This document shows, one piece after another, positions 10,043-20,300 of a DNA stretch of 64,000 nucleotides. Location: contig JASGKH010000001.1 in assembly GCA_047600785.1 (NCBI GenBank), forward strand, positions 1,302,001 to 1,366,000. The letters are read 5' to 3'. Under the pieces are notes generated by a model. It worked only from the letters and a program-made list of their open reading frames with translations. It was not told where the DNA came from and did not search any database. Each line of letters opens with the position of its first letter. The first letter of the stretch is position 1. The DNA comes from Breznakibacter sp047600785 (GTDB taxonomy: Bacteria; Bacteroidota; Bacteroidia; Bacteroidales; Marinilabiliaceae). The translations under genes were made by a program, and so were the position numbers.

Positions 10043-10218
10043 GCATTTTGAGTATTTTGCTTTAAGCTTACATACCGGTGTGCCGAAAGGACAATCCGTG
10101 GGTGAGCGCTATTTTCCCGACCGTTGTGGGAAATTAAAGGGGCTTCTTTGGGGTTTATACGTAGGATGGGGTTTATTGGTTACGCGATTGCAATGAATTT
10201 TAATTAATTGATTGTGTG

Positions 10219-10569
10219 TCAGTGGTTTTTTATCATTACAAAATGACCTTCGATGCCATCGGTATCCATGCTTAAGCCTTCAATGCGGTTTTCATCGATG
10301 AACCGGCCCTGGCGGTCTTCGAGGTTAAAGAGCATGTCGGGTAAAGTATCGTCGAAGATCTCGTAATTGATGCCTTTGAACCTGATTTGATCATCGACTA
10401 TCATACCCTCAATATCAACGCATACCACGAATGGCTGGTCACCTTCAATGGTTTCTTCATAGACCATTGAACCTGTGAATTTTGTCCCGTTTTGGTTGAT
10501 GGTCATGTCGCCTTCATCGACGCCATAGCCAAAATCTTCCCTGAAATGCCAAGAGCCGGAAATATCCAT
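10219..10569 (-). CDS. Small acidic hypothetical protein
   Basis: A 116-residue cytosolic-looking protein without signal peptide or membrane segment. It is rich in Asp and Glu (about 20 percent), and the pattern of short alternating hydrophobic strands (SGSWHFREDFGYG, FTGSMVYEETIEGDQ, EGHFVMIKNH) suggests a small beta-barrel or lipocalin-like fold. I do not recognise a family. It stands alone, 176 nt upstream of the stress-protein gene on the same strand. The start ATG at 10569 is preceded by an A/T-rich stretch. It is likely real because its composition is unlike an antisense shadow and it overlaps no other gene. Confidence 0.65.
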   Translation of the reverse strand: MDISGSWHFREDFGYGVDEGDMTINQNGTKFTGSMVYEETIEGDQPFVVCVDIEGMIVDDQIRFKGINYEIFDDTLPDMLFNLEDRQGRFIDENRIEGLSMDTDGIEGHFVMIKNH

Positions 10570-10963
10570 GGTTGCATGTTTTGATGATTGGTATCTCTAA
10601 TTTAAAAAAATATTGGAATTAATTGCAAGAAATTTAAGTCGTGGGAAAGAGGGCCGACGTTGAAAGGAAAGGGCAAACAGTGCGACATGGACGAAAAATA
10701 TGGGACTGTTCTACCTATTTGGTTGGGGCGAAAATGGGGCAATTGGCCGAATAAGAAAGGGGCATTGTTCGGAATAACATGACAAATTACTGTCGGGACT
10801 GCGTTATTAAGGGTAATGTAACATTTCGTCCTTTTATTAACTTTGCAATTGTTAAGAAATAATTTCAGGCTTTGTTAACGGGTAACCTGTTTATAGATTG
10901 GTAATAACCGATAATGGGCCTGATCGGGTTAAGTTTTATAATTAGGAAATAATAGGAGGATTC
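10570..10963 (+). promoter_or_regulatory. Divergent intergenic region with candidate promoter and RBS for the GltA-like gene
   Basis: This 394-nt gap contains no supported gene. TAACTTTG at 10838-10845 matches the Bacteroidota -7 consensus TAnnTTTG; a clear -33 TTTG is not seen at the expected distance, so the promoter call is tentative. An unusually good ribosome site (AGGAGGA, 10954-10960) precedes the ATG at 10964. The region 10860-10925 has AACGGGTAACC and GGTAATAACC elements that could be operator-like, but this is not established. Confidence 0.4.
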
Positions 10964-12193
10964 ATGCCGATTCATGTTGTTAACGAAGCCAAAAGGTGTT
11001 TGAACTGTAAAAAACCCCAATGCCGGGAAGGATGCCCTATTCATACGCCGATTCCTCAAATGCTTGGACTTTTTCTCCAGGGAGAGATGATGGAGGCCGG
11101 AAAGATGGTTTTTAAGAACAATCCTTTGTCTTTGATCTGTTCTTTGATCTGTGATCACGATAAGCAATGTGAGGGGCACTGCATTCTGAATAAAAAAGGA
11201 TCGCCGGTCCATATCAGTAGTATTGAGAATTATATTTCGGACGCGTATTTTGATCGTATGAAGATCGAAGCCCCGAAGAAGAATGGAATTAGGGCCGCCA
11301 TTATCGGTTCGGGCCCTGCGGGGATCACCATTGCCGTTTTGTTGGCAGAGAAAGGTTATGACGTCACGATATTTGAATCCAAAGATAAGATCGGAGGGGT
11401 TCTGCGGTACGGTATTCCTGATTTTCGTTTGCCCAAAACCATTCTGGAAAAATATAAGGACAAGTTGAATGAGATGGGCATAAAAATTCGTCCGAATACT
11501 GTTATTGGGTTAACCATTTGTGTGGATGACCTCATTAAGGACGGGTATAAATCTATATTTATCGGCACCGGTGTGTGGAAGCCGAATAATTTAAGAATAA
11601 AAGGTGAAACTTTGGGACATGTCCATTTTGCCATCAATTATCTGTCCAATCCGGATGTTTACGATTTGGGTAAGAATGTGATCATTATTGGTGCCGGTAA
11701 TTCGGCCATGGACGTGGCCCGGACCGTTATCCGAAAGGGTACCCCCAACGTGACGGTATATTCCAGGCCAGCTGTTGCATCGGCAAGTCCCAGGGAGGTT
11801 GAGTATGCAAAAATAGACGGGGTACAATTCGAATACGAGACGGCACCTGTTGAAATTGTGGATGAGGGGGTCATTTTCCGTAGGATAAAAGTCGATGAAA
11901 ACGAAAACGTGATATGGGAAGATAGCGAAACCTTTTTCAGGAAGGCAGATTCGGTAATCATTTCCATCAGCCAGGGGCCCAGGAACCGTATTACATCCAC
12001 AACAACGGGAATCGAGGTCAGCGAGAGAGGGCTTGTTGTTACCAACGAGAAAGGGGAAACGACGAGGGCTGGCATATTTGCATCCGGGGATGTGGTGCAA
12101 GGGGCAAAAACCGTGGTTGAAGCGGTTAAGTATTCAAAAATGGTAGCCGATGAGATGGATCGATACATGCGGACGGCTGTAACGGGTGAATAA
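10964..12193 (+). CDS. NAD(P)-binding oxidoreductase, GltA/glutamate synthase small-subunit-like
   Basis: FeS flavoprotein of the glutamate-synthase beta-subunit/dihydropyrimidine-dehydrogenase type, moving electrons from NAD(P)H through FAD and 4Fe-4S centres. The N-terminus has CLNCKKPQCREGCP and CSLICDHDKQCEGHC cysteine clusters. An FAD GxGxxG motif (AAIIGSGPAGITIAVLLAEK) begins near residue 110 and a second nucleotide-binding motif (IIIGAGNSAMDVARTVI) near residue 242. Length of 409 residues is shorter than enteric GltD but matches the homotetrameric GltA-like group of anaerobes. No GltB large subunit or NfnA-like partner is adjacent, so the acceptor is unknown. The start has a strong RBS. 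Alternatives are a stand-alone glutamate synthase-like or an Nfn-type subunit. Confidence 0.85.
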   Translation: MPIHVVNEAKRCLNCKKPQCREGCPIHTPIPQMLGLFLQGEMMEAGKMVFKNNPLSLICSLICDHDKQCEGHCILNKKGSPVHISSIENYISDAYFDRMKIEAPKKNGIRAAIIGSGPAGITIAVLLAEKGYDVTIFESKDKIGGVLRYGIPDFRLPKTILEKYKDKLNEMGIKIRPNTVIGLTICVDDLIKDGYKSIFIGTGVWKPNNLRIKGETLGHVHFAINYLSNPDVYDLGKNVIIIGAGNSAMDVARTVIRKGTPNVTVYSRPAVASASPREVEYAKIDGVQFEYETAPVEIVDEGVIFRRIKVDENENVIWEDSETFFRKADSVIISISQGPRNRITSTTTGIEVSERGLVVTNEKGETTRAGIFASGDVVQGAKTVVEAVKYSKMVADEMDRYMRTAVTGE

Positions 12194-12437
12194 TGGCTGC
12201 GGCAAAGCCTGTTTTTATCCGCTTGGGGAATGCCGATCAGGGAGGTTTTTTCTCTATTTATGGATGGGTTACGAATAATCTTTTGGAAAAGGTCGCGAAA
12301 AAGCCAAGTTTAGAGGGGTGCAGCCTGCCCGGATTGCCACGATGTCCGATCCTCTCTTGGGGCGGCGTCAGGCTGGGTTTGTTGTCCGACAAAGGGTTTT
12401 AGAAGAAGACCGGAGTTGATTCATATTCCTTATCTCT

Positions 12438-13442
12438 ATGCTGGATATTTATAAAACGCATCTTAATAGGGCGGCTTATATATCGTCGCCCATTATTGCA
12501 TTGTTCCTTATTTCGCCGACTTTTTTCTTAACGCCGGTCCCAAAGTCGCTTGTGACTGTAGGGTTAGGTTTTGTGATAGCCACGACTATGGTTTTTTCTA
12601 TTTGGAAGGCCAATATTTATATTGCCATATTGTATGGCAAATACAAAAAAGGGTCTCGTGTCCTGTTTTTGGTCAAAAGTTTTTTGTTTGTAGGCCTGTT
12701 TGTTTTTGCCATGATTGTGGTTTTCCATTTTTTACGATTGGAACGAGAGCCCTCGCAGCTGATCTTTATGGGGATTAATGTTGCAGGGGTCAACGCGGTC
12801 ATTCTGTCAATTCTCGGGCTTGTTATTTTTCAGACCAATGAGGTGCGGGTAAGGGAAGAACTGGCCGACTTGAAAGTGAAGAATCTAGAAGCAGAACAAA
12901 AACATCTGATCGACCAGTTGCAGCCCCATTTCCTGTTCAATGCCCTTAGTGTTTTGAAATCGTTGATCCGTACCGATGCGGAACTTGCGGAGGAATATCT
13001 GGTGAGGTTGTCGGATTTTTTAAGAGTCACCGTTTCGAGACATCGCAATGCCCTTATCCCGTTAAAGGATGAATTGGCATTTACCGACGATTATGTCGAA
13101 TTACAGGCGATCCGGTTTGGAGGGTCGTTCACTTGCTCGATGCAAATTCCCCAAGAGGTCGTTTCCGCTTTTCGGATCCCTGTGTATGCACTTCAGACAT
13201 TGGTGGAAAACACGATCAAACATAATGCTTTTACCCAGGAGAGGCCTTTGAAAGTGGAAGTGGTTTTTGAGGATGGGTATCTGACCATCACGAACAACAA
13301 AGTTCCGAAGCTGGTTACGGCGACGGCGGGATTGGGACTGGAGAACCTGAGCAAACGTTATTTATTGATTTGCCATGAAGACATAAAAGTGCACGATACA
13401 TCCGACTATTTTAGCGTGACCATAAAACTCATCGCCAATTAA
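12438..13442 (+). CDS. LytS/YehU-type membrane sensor histidine kinase
   Basis: Membrane sensor kinase of the His_kinase (PF06580) class. About four hydrophobic segments fill residues 15-130, with no large periplasmic domain, so it probably senses a membrane or small-molecule signal. A short coiled coil leads to DQLQPHFLFNALSVL, whose His (about residue 164) is the phosphorylated residue. An N-box (LVENTIKHNAF) and a G-box (GLGLENLSKRY) form the ATPase. Length is 334 residues. It is followed after 105 nt by a LytTR response regulator, its evident partner, and then by an RND efflux set that the pair may control; that link is inference from position only. The 245 nt before it hold no supported gene. 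Confidence 0.92.
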   Translation: MLDIYKTHLNRAAYISSPIIALFLISPTFFLTPVPKSLVTVGLGFVIATTMVFSIWKANIYIAILYGKYKKGSRVLFLVKSFLFVGLFVFAMIVVFHFLRLEREPSQLIFMGINVAGVNAVILSILGLVIFQTNEVRVREELADLKVKNLEAEQKHLIDQLQPHFLFNALSVLKSLIRTDAELAEEYLVRLSDFLRVTVSRHRNALIPLKDELAFTDDYVELQAIRFGGSFTCSMQIPQEVVSAFRIPVYALQTLVENTIKHNAFTQERPLKVEVVFEDGYLTITNNKVPKLVTATAGLGLENLSKRYLLICHEDIKVHDTSDYFSVTIKLIAN

Positions 13443-13455
13443 AGAGTGGTTTGTT

Positions 13456-13490
13456 TTAAGTGGCTTCCAGTTTTTTTGGAAGCTGCTTAA
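13456..13490 (+). promoter_or_regulatory. Hairpin between kinase and response regulator genes
   Basis: Imperfect stem TTAAG-tg-GCTTCCA / TGGAAGC-tg-CTTAA around a T-rich loop, 14 nt past the kinase stop. It could be an attenuating or processing hairpin that sets the kinase to regulator ratio. There is no T-run after the stem. Confidence 0.45.
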
Positions 13491-13547
13491 CAGCTAACTT
13501 GAATGATTAAGGCATAATTAATAAATGTTTCTGAATACTTAAAAGAC

Positions 13548-14315
13548 ATGTTGCGTGTTGCGATTGTAGAAGATGAACGGCTGACCGCCGACGATTTGGC
13601 CGATACCTTGCGCCGTGTGGATAGTGACATTGAAATAGTGGCCATTTTATCTACTGTTGAGCAGGCCGGGGCCTTTTTTAAGGGCGGTACGTCCGTTGAT
13701 TTGGTTTTTTCCGACATCCAGCTGCCCGATGGTTTGAGTTTCGATATTTACAGAAATATCCCTCCGCCTGCACCCATTATTTTTTGTACGGCATATGATA
13801 ATTATGCATTGGAGGCATTTGAGGCCAACGGCATTGATTATTTGTTGAAACCCTTCAGCAAGACCTCTGTGGCCAAAGCGTTGGATAAATACCAATCGCT
13901 CAAAAGCAAGTTTGCCCGGCCCGACAATAATTTTAACCAGTTGGTGCAGTTGTTGGGACGGCAGATGAGTCCATACGGGCAAGCCATTATTGTGCAAAAA
14001 GGCGATAAGATCATTCCCGTAGAATCGAAGGATGTTGCTTTGTTCTATGTGGAAGATGATATGGTCATGGCATTGACTTTGGACGGAAGGAAATACCCTG
14101 TTTCGCAAAATCTGGAAGAGATTGAGGCCATTTGCGGGCTTGCTTTCTTCAGGGCCAACCGCCAGCAATTGGTCAACCGTAAAGCTGTGAAAGAGGCTTC
14201 GCGTTATCTCAACCGCAAGCTGCTTATCCACATGACAGTGCCATTTTCCGATCAGATTTTAGTGGGTAAGCTGAAAACGACAGCATTTTTGGAATGGCTG
14301 ACGGGAAGAGGGTAA
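13548..14315 (+). CDS. LytTR-family response regulator
   Basis: Cytosolic transcription regulator of 255 residues. The receiver domain has an acidic pair EDE at residues 8-10, the phospho-acceptor Asp56 in VFSDIQLPDG, Thr81 and the conserved Lys101 in LLKPFS. The C-terminal part from about residue 145 is a LytTR DNA-binding domain, with DVALFYVEDDMVMALTLDG and the characteristic FFRANRQQLVNRKAVKEASRY segment. It follows its LytS-type kinase and probably forms a two-component system with it. LytTR targets are usually paired direct repeats in promoters; none was identified with confidence here. Confidence 0.93.
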   Translation: MLRVAIVEDERLTADDLADTLRRVDSDIEIVAILSTVEQAGAFFKGGTSVDLVFSDIQLPDGLSFDIYRNIPPPAPIIFCTAYDNYALEAFEANGIDYLLKPFSKTSVAKALDKYQSLKSKFARPDNNFNQLVQLLGRQMSPYGQAIIVQKGDKIIPVESKDVALFYVEDDMVMALTLDGRKYPVSQNLEEIEAICGLAFFRANRQQLVNRKAVKEASRYLNRKLLIHMTVPFSDQILVGKLKTTAFLEWLTGRG

Positions 14316-14635
14316 AAGGTTTGGGATTCCCAATGCTGAAAAATACCATAGGTGTTCGGACGAAAAGCGTTCCGTCGTTTGGGATCCACGGATTTACCCT
14401 AATCGCACTTTCATGAGAAGATAAAAGAAAGGTGTCGGTTTTTAGAGGTTGGTGAATTATATGGCCAAAGGCTTATCTCGTATTCCTTTCAGCCCCTTTT
14501 GTACTTTTTCGGGTATTCTGATACAATCCTGTCCCTGTCCATTTCACTCTTTAATTTGTCCATTTTAGGAACAATCCTATTTTATAGATCGTTGTTGACC
14601 AGCAACTTTGTCGTATCATTTTTAACTGATGCACA
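14316..14635 (+). other. Gene-free gap before the efflux operon
   Basis: About 320 nt (up to 400 if the TolC gene uses the later TTG start) with no coding sequence that I can support. It is A/T-rich towards its right end and presumably holds the efflux operon promoter. CAACTTTG near 14601 is one base away from the Bacteroidota -7 consensus, which is weak evidence. Confidence 0.35.
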
Positions 14636-16057
14636 ATGGTTGCAATGGATTACAATATTCGACAGGCAGGAAACACCAGGCCTGGCTGCCCTAAAAAACA
14701 AAGGGGTTCATTTTTGTTTCGAAAGGGAAATGCGGTCGCGGCGGTTGTTTTTACCATGTGGCTTGTTGCGCCCAATGTGGCGGGGCAATCGGAGTTGACA
14801 AAACTGATCTCTTATGCCCTTGAGCACAGCCATGATGTAAAAAAATCGCAATTGCAAATCGAAGAGGCAGACTATCTCCGCCGCGAAGCCCGTAGCCAGG
14901 GATTGCCCCAGATAGAAGGCACGGCCAGTTACAGCAAAATGATGCTCGAACTGGATCTTCCCGCGTCGGTTTATTCCATGGTTTCGGAAGAGTATGCCCC
15001 CATCATCGATCAGATAGCCAACATTGATGCGCTCTATACGGCATCGATGGGTGTGCAGGTTACGCAACTGATCTACAGCCAGGCTTATTGGATAGGGTTG
15101 AAAACGGCCCGAAAGAATCAGGAGCTACAAACAATCCTGAAGTCGAAAACGGATGAGGAGGTCATTGGCGAAGTTGCAAATGCTTATTACCAAACCGGAT
15201 CCCTGATGCTGCAAGAGCAGACCATTGAGGGGTCGCTCAACAGTTTAAGGGAACTGTACAAAATTACCGAGCTCAATTATAGGAGCGATCTGATCAAAGA
15301 GACCGATTTGAACCGATTGAAAGTGACATTGACCAACATGGAGGTGTCAAGACAGACCATTGTGACCGGTATTGACATTCAGCTCAACTATTTGAAAGCT
15401 TTGGCAGGGATGCCTGCCGACTCGGTCATCCGCATCGATGCCAGTTACTACGTGGAAAATTTCAGGAATACAGTGGTTTCTCCCCTGGACCTGCAAAATG
15501 TTCCGGCATACCAGGTGCTGGTCAAGCAGGACGAGATCGCGGCACAGCAGGTGAAAGCGGCCAGGGCCAATTACTATCCTACGCTGGCGGCATATGGGCA
15601 GTTCGATTTCTCGTCGTACAATACGTCATCGAAAGTCGATGAACTCACCAACATGAATACCATTGGGTTGAACCTGAAGGTGCCCATTTTCACTTCGGGG
15701 CAAACCCATGCGAAGGTAAAACAAGCTATGCTTCAGAAATCTCAACTGAACGAAGAGATGCTGAAATACCAAAAGCTCCTTTCCATTGACTACAAAAATG
15801 CGTTGTCGGAGTTGCAAACTGCCAGTGGCTTGGTTACGGTGCAAAAAGAGAATCGTGAACTGGCCCAGAAGGTTTACCATCAGACCCTTTTGCAATACCG
15901 TGAAGGAATGGCCTCGATGGCCGATGTGCTTAACGTGAACTTTGATTTGTTGCAGGCCGACAACACTTACAACCAACAGGTATTGAAATGCCGGATGGCG
16001 GAAGTGAAAATGCTGAAAGCCACTGGAACATTGTTGCAGTTGGGATCAGGAGACTGA
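14636..16057 (+). CDS. TolC-family outer-membrane efflux protein
   Basis: Outer-membrane channel of a tripartite RND pump. After a signal segment (GNAVAAVVFTMWLVAPNVAGQ) comes LTKLISYALEHSHDVKKSQLQIEEADYLRREARSQGLPQ, the usual start of the OEP domain, then two long helical repeats and a final segment MADVLNVNFDLLQADNTYNQQ typical of TolC. Mature length is about 425 residues. The ATG at 14636 gives an odd 26-residue leader before the signal peptide; a TTG at 14714 preceded by AAGGGG gives a normal signal peptide and is a serious alternative start. It leads the genes for the membrane fusion protein and RND pump. Confidence 0.9.
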   Translation: MVAMDYNIRQAGNTRPGCPKKQRGSFLFRKGNAVAAVVFTMWLVAPNVAGQSELTKLISYALEHSHDVKKSQLQIEEADYLRREARSQGLPQIEGTASYSKMMLELDLPASVYSMVSEEYAPIIDQIANIDALYTASMGVQVTQLIYSQAYWIGLKTARKNQELQTILKSKTDEEVIGEVANAYYQTGSLMLQEQTIEGSLNSLRELYKITELNYRSDLIKETDLNRLKVTLTNMEVSRQTIVTGIDIQLNYLKALAGMPADSVIRIDASYYVENFRNTVVSPLDLQNVPAYQVLVKQDEIAAQQVKAARANYYPTLAAYGQFDFSSYNTSSKVDELTNMNTIGLNLKVPIFTSGQTHAKVKQAMLQKSQLNEEMLKYQKLLSIDYKNALSELQTASGLVTVQKENRELAQKVYHQTLLQYREGMASMADVLNVNFDLLQADNTYNQQVLKCRMAEVKMLKATGTLLQLGSGD

Positions 16058-16174
16058 TAAGCACCAGGATTAAGAAAAACAATTTCGAAGGATTGTGAAC
16101 GTGTGAACCGGGCGTGGTTTGATACATCACGGAGTGAGATCGACTAATAAGAGTAAAAATAAAAAGAGATATAA

Positions 16175-17240
16175 ATGAAAACAGCAACATCGCGCATTGT
16201 CATCGCAGCCATTGTGGTGGTTGCAGCCGGGCTGATGGTGTTCCAGCTTATCAGTAACAAAAAGGAGATTTTAAAGAATATTGAATTTGCCCAGCGGAAA
16301 ATCGAAAAAGTGCCCGTATCCGTTGAGATGGCCCAAAAAGGCCGCCTGTCCCAAAAAGTAGTATCCACCGGGGTGCTTGAAGCTTCCGAGGTACTGAATC
16401 TGGTGTCGGAAACCCAGGGGAAAATCGTAAAGATTTACAAGCGCAAAGGCGATCGGGTGAATGCAGGGGATGCAATCGTCAAAGTGGACGATGAGGTGAT
16501 ATCGGCCAATGTGTTGACGGCCGAAGCCAATTACGCGCAATTCCAGCGTGACGTGGAGCGTTTTCGAAAAGCTGTCCCAGGAAAACGCCATTGCCAAACG
16601 CGATCTGGAGCAGGCCCTCATCGGACTAAAGAAAGCCAAGGCCGATTTGATAAATGCGCAAAAGGCCCTCAGCAACACATCTATAAAAGCACCTATTTCG
16701 GGGACCATTAACAGCGAAACCCTTACGGTTGGGCAATTTCTCGGTGCCGGGTCTTCTGTCTGCGAAATCGTGAACAACAATACATTAAAGATCAATATCA
16801 AAGTTTCCGAAAATGAAATCTACAAGTTGCGGAACGGGCAAACCGTGTCGTTGAGGTTGAGCGCTTTTCCCGACAAGCAGTTTGCGGGGCAAATCACCTC
16901 CATGGCCGTGAAGGCCGATGCCGCAATGAAGTTCAACGTGGAAATCTCACTGTTGAACCCCCAGGAGTTAAGCCTCAGGAGCGGGTTGTTTGCCGAAGTG
17001 GAACTGCCCATCGAAAACCAGGAGAAGGTCATCATCAATAAAAGCAGCATTGTGGGGAGCCTGAAAAATCCTTACGTGTATGTGGTGGCCAATGGAAAAT
17101 CGATGAAACGTGAGATTACCACCGGTCAGGAGAGTAACGGCCGGATGGAGGTGTTGTCGGGACTGACCGAAGGTGAAGCGGTGGTGGTGAGCGGCCAGTT
17201 GAATCTGCAAGATGGGGCGGAAGTAAACGTGGTGCAGTAA
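16175..17240 (+). pseudogene. RND periplasmic adaptor (HlyD/AcrA-type membrane fusion protein), interrupted by a one-base frameshift
   Basis: The first frame (16175 to about 16563) has an N-terminal membrane anchor, the beta-barrel lead-in VPVSVEMAQKGRLSQKVVSTG and the lipoyl half-motif LVSETQGKIVKIYKRKGDRVNAGDAIVKVDD, and runs through QFQRDVERF. The second frame resumes as EKLSQENAIAKRDLEQALIGL, then the second lipoyl half SIKAPISGTINSETLTVGQF, the beta-barrel and the membrane-proximal domain ending DGAEVNVVQ. Removing one T from the TTTT at 16561-16564 joins them into a normal adaptor of about 355 residues. Either the pump is inactivated or the base is a homopolymer error. The intact flanking TolC and RND genes favour an error or a very recent mutation. 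Confidence 0.88.
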
Positions 17241-17327
17241 AATCCGGGGTGTCCGGACGTTCATCTGTCCGGCATGCAGAAGCTGCAAACAGCGGCGATT
17301 GGTAAACATTAATAAAAAGCATTTACG

Positions 17328-20300
17328 ATGAAGATTGCGGAAATTTCGATAAAACGCACGACCATCCCCGTCGTTATTTTTGTCCTGCTGGGACTTGCCG
17401 GGGTATTTTGCTATACACTGCTCAACAAGGAACTGACACCGAGCATGGCTATCCCGGTCAATGCCATCATCACGGTTTACCCTGGTGCGGCCCCGTCGGA
17501 GGTAGAGAGTTCGGTGACCAAAAAGATAGAAGATGCCGTTTCTGCGTTGGAAGGGATCGATAAAATATCGTCCAATTCATACGAAAGCTTATCGATGATT
17601 ACCATCCAATACAAGGACGGGACCAATGCTGATTTGTCGCTGCAGGAGTGCGAAAGGAGGGTCAACGCCATCAAGGCCGACTTGCCGGCGGTGATCAAAG
17701 ATATCCAGTTCAAAAAGTTCGATCTGAACCAATTGCCCATCATTAATCTGGCCCTCAACTCCAGTATCCCCGACAAGGAGTTTTTCGACATCGTGGATAA
17801 AGAGATCAAACCACGGTTGGCGCAGATAAAGGGAGTGGCCCAGATTGATGTGGTAGGGGGCAACCAACGGGAGATCGAGATAAAGGCCGACGTGCAAAAG
17901 CTGGAACAGTACGGCGTGACCCTTCCGCAGATCCAGCAGGTTGTGGCCGCATCGAACATTGATTTTCCTACAGGAAAGGTCAAGGATGACCAATCAAAAT
18001 TCATCGTTCGTTTGTCGGGGAAGATCAAGAACCTTGAGGAAATACGAAATCTCACCATTGGCACTACCCGTGAAGGGACAGCCATCAAGATTGGCGATGT
18101 GGCCACGGTGAACGACGGGGTACGCGAAAGTTCCAAATTGGCCCGTATCAATGGTCAACCGGCAATCGGACTGACTATCCAGAAACAGGCCGACGGCAAC
18201 GCCGTGGAAATAAGCGATGCCGTGAAAGCCATGATTGCCGATTTCGAGGCACAGTATGCCGGTGAGAACCTTCAATTCATTATTGCCAGCGATACATCGG
18301 ATTTTACCCGCGAAGCGGTGAACAGCGTGATGGTGGACTTGCTGATTGCCATCATTTTGGTGTCGGTAGCCATGTTGTTGTTCCTGCATACGTTCCGTAA
18401 CCTGATATTTATTGTGGTATCGATCCCGACGTCGGTCATATCGACGTTTGCGTTCTTTTACCTGTTCGGATTCTCGCTCAACCTGCTTACGTTGCTGGCC
18501 CTGTCCATTGTGATAGGGGCTATTGTGGATGATGCCATTGTGGTGCTTGAAAATATTTACCGCCATATGGAGATGGGGAAAGGCCGTGTACAGGCATCGT
18601 TGGATGCCTGCAAGGAATTGGGGCTAACGGTCACTTCCATTACCGTGGTGCTGATTGCCGTGTTCCTTCCCATTGGATTGACCGGAGGTGTTACCGGCCA
18701 ACTATTGAAATCGTTTTCGCTTACTATCGTGGTCTCCATTTTGCTGAGCCTTCTGGTATCGTTTACGCTGGTGCCGTTGCTCACGTCACGCTACGGGCAG
18801 TTGAAGTTGTACAACCGCCAGAAGTGGCTTGACCGTTTCCTTTTGGCGTTTGAGCATTCCATCTCAAAAATCCGGATTGGCGTTTTAAGAATGTTGAAAT
18901 GGTGTTTGGCCCATAAGAAGCTTACGTTGGGGGCGGCGACCGTTTTACTGGTATTATCGATGTCTTTGGTGTCGGGCGGTTTTATCCAAACCGAGTTTAT
19001 GGATGCCGGGGATAACGGAGAATTCATTGTGATGATGGAACTTGAGAAGACGGCCACCTTGACGCAAAACAACAATTTGTGCATTGAAATTGAAAAAATG
19101 ATGCTCCGGTACCCCGAGATCAAGAACATATATACCAAGGTCGGATCGCAAAGCGGGGGTATGTCGGTGATCGAAGCCCCTTATGCCACTGAATTTGTGG
19201 TCAAACTGGTTCCGAAGAAAAAGCGCAGGCTCAGCTCCAAGCTGTTTTCGAGCCAATTGCATTACGATTTGAGCAAAACCTTCGCCGGGGCGTCATTTAA
19301 GGTCAAAGAGGTTAGCATTGTCGGAATGTCGAGTTCTCCCATTGAATTTTATGTCAGGGGGAACGACTTTGAAGAGACCGAACGTTACAGTGAAATAGTG
19401 GCCGACCAGTTGCGGCAGATCAGTGGGACTAAGTACATCGAAACGTCGGTCCAGAACGGGGCCAAAGAGATTGTGGTGCAATTTGACCGCGAAAAGCTTG
19501 CCAAGCTGGGATTATCCATCGGCGAAATAGGTTCCCAAATGTACATGGCTTATGAGGGGAACCGTGATTTGAAATACAGCGAGGGCAATTATGAATACGA
19601 TATTTTTATCTCGTTGGATGAATTTGACCGTGAGAACAAATCTGACATCGAGAACATCTCGTTCCACAACCACTCCGGCCAATTGATCAAGCTTTCCCAG
19701 GTAGCGACCATTAACGAAAGCGAAAGTCCTTCCACGTTGTTGCGCTACAACAAAATGCCGGCTATCCAGATAACCGGTAACCTGGTCGGAAAAACCATTG
19801 GCACGGTCGGCGAAGAGATCAAACAGCGTCTTGCCGGTATTGAAAAGCCTGCTGGTGTCGATGTGGTATATGCCGGTGACATGGAGCAGCAGGGCGATTC
19901 GTTCTCCAACCTTTTGATTGCGTTGATGGCCTCCGTCATTTTTATGTACTTGATTATGGTGGCGTTGTATAACAGCTATATCTATCCGCTGGTGGTGATG
20001 CTTTCTGTGCCTTTGGCCATTATCGGGGCATTGTTGGCCCTGGCTTTGGCCGGAAAATCGTTAAGCCTTTTCTCCATTATGGGTATCATCATGTTGATGG
20101 GGTTGGTGGCCAAAAATGCCATTCTTGTGGTCGATTTTGCAAACAACCTGCAAGCTGAAGGCAAAAATCCGGTCATTGCAGTGATCCATGCGACCAACGA
20201 ACGTTTTCGCCCCATCGTGATGACCAATCTGGCATTGATCATTGGTTTATTGCCCATTGCGTTGGCCACAGGCGCCGGTGCCGAATGGAAAAGCGGGTTG

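Noticed and set aside
12193..12402. 69-codon frame overlapping the GltA-like stop (TAATG)
   Set aside because: The start overlap is suggestive of coupling, but the sequence has no recognisable fold and low-quality composition, so it was not called.
14499..14798. 99-codon plus-strand frame before the TolC gene
   Set aside because: It overlaps the TolC start in another frame and lacks any motif.
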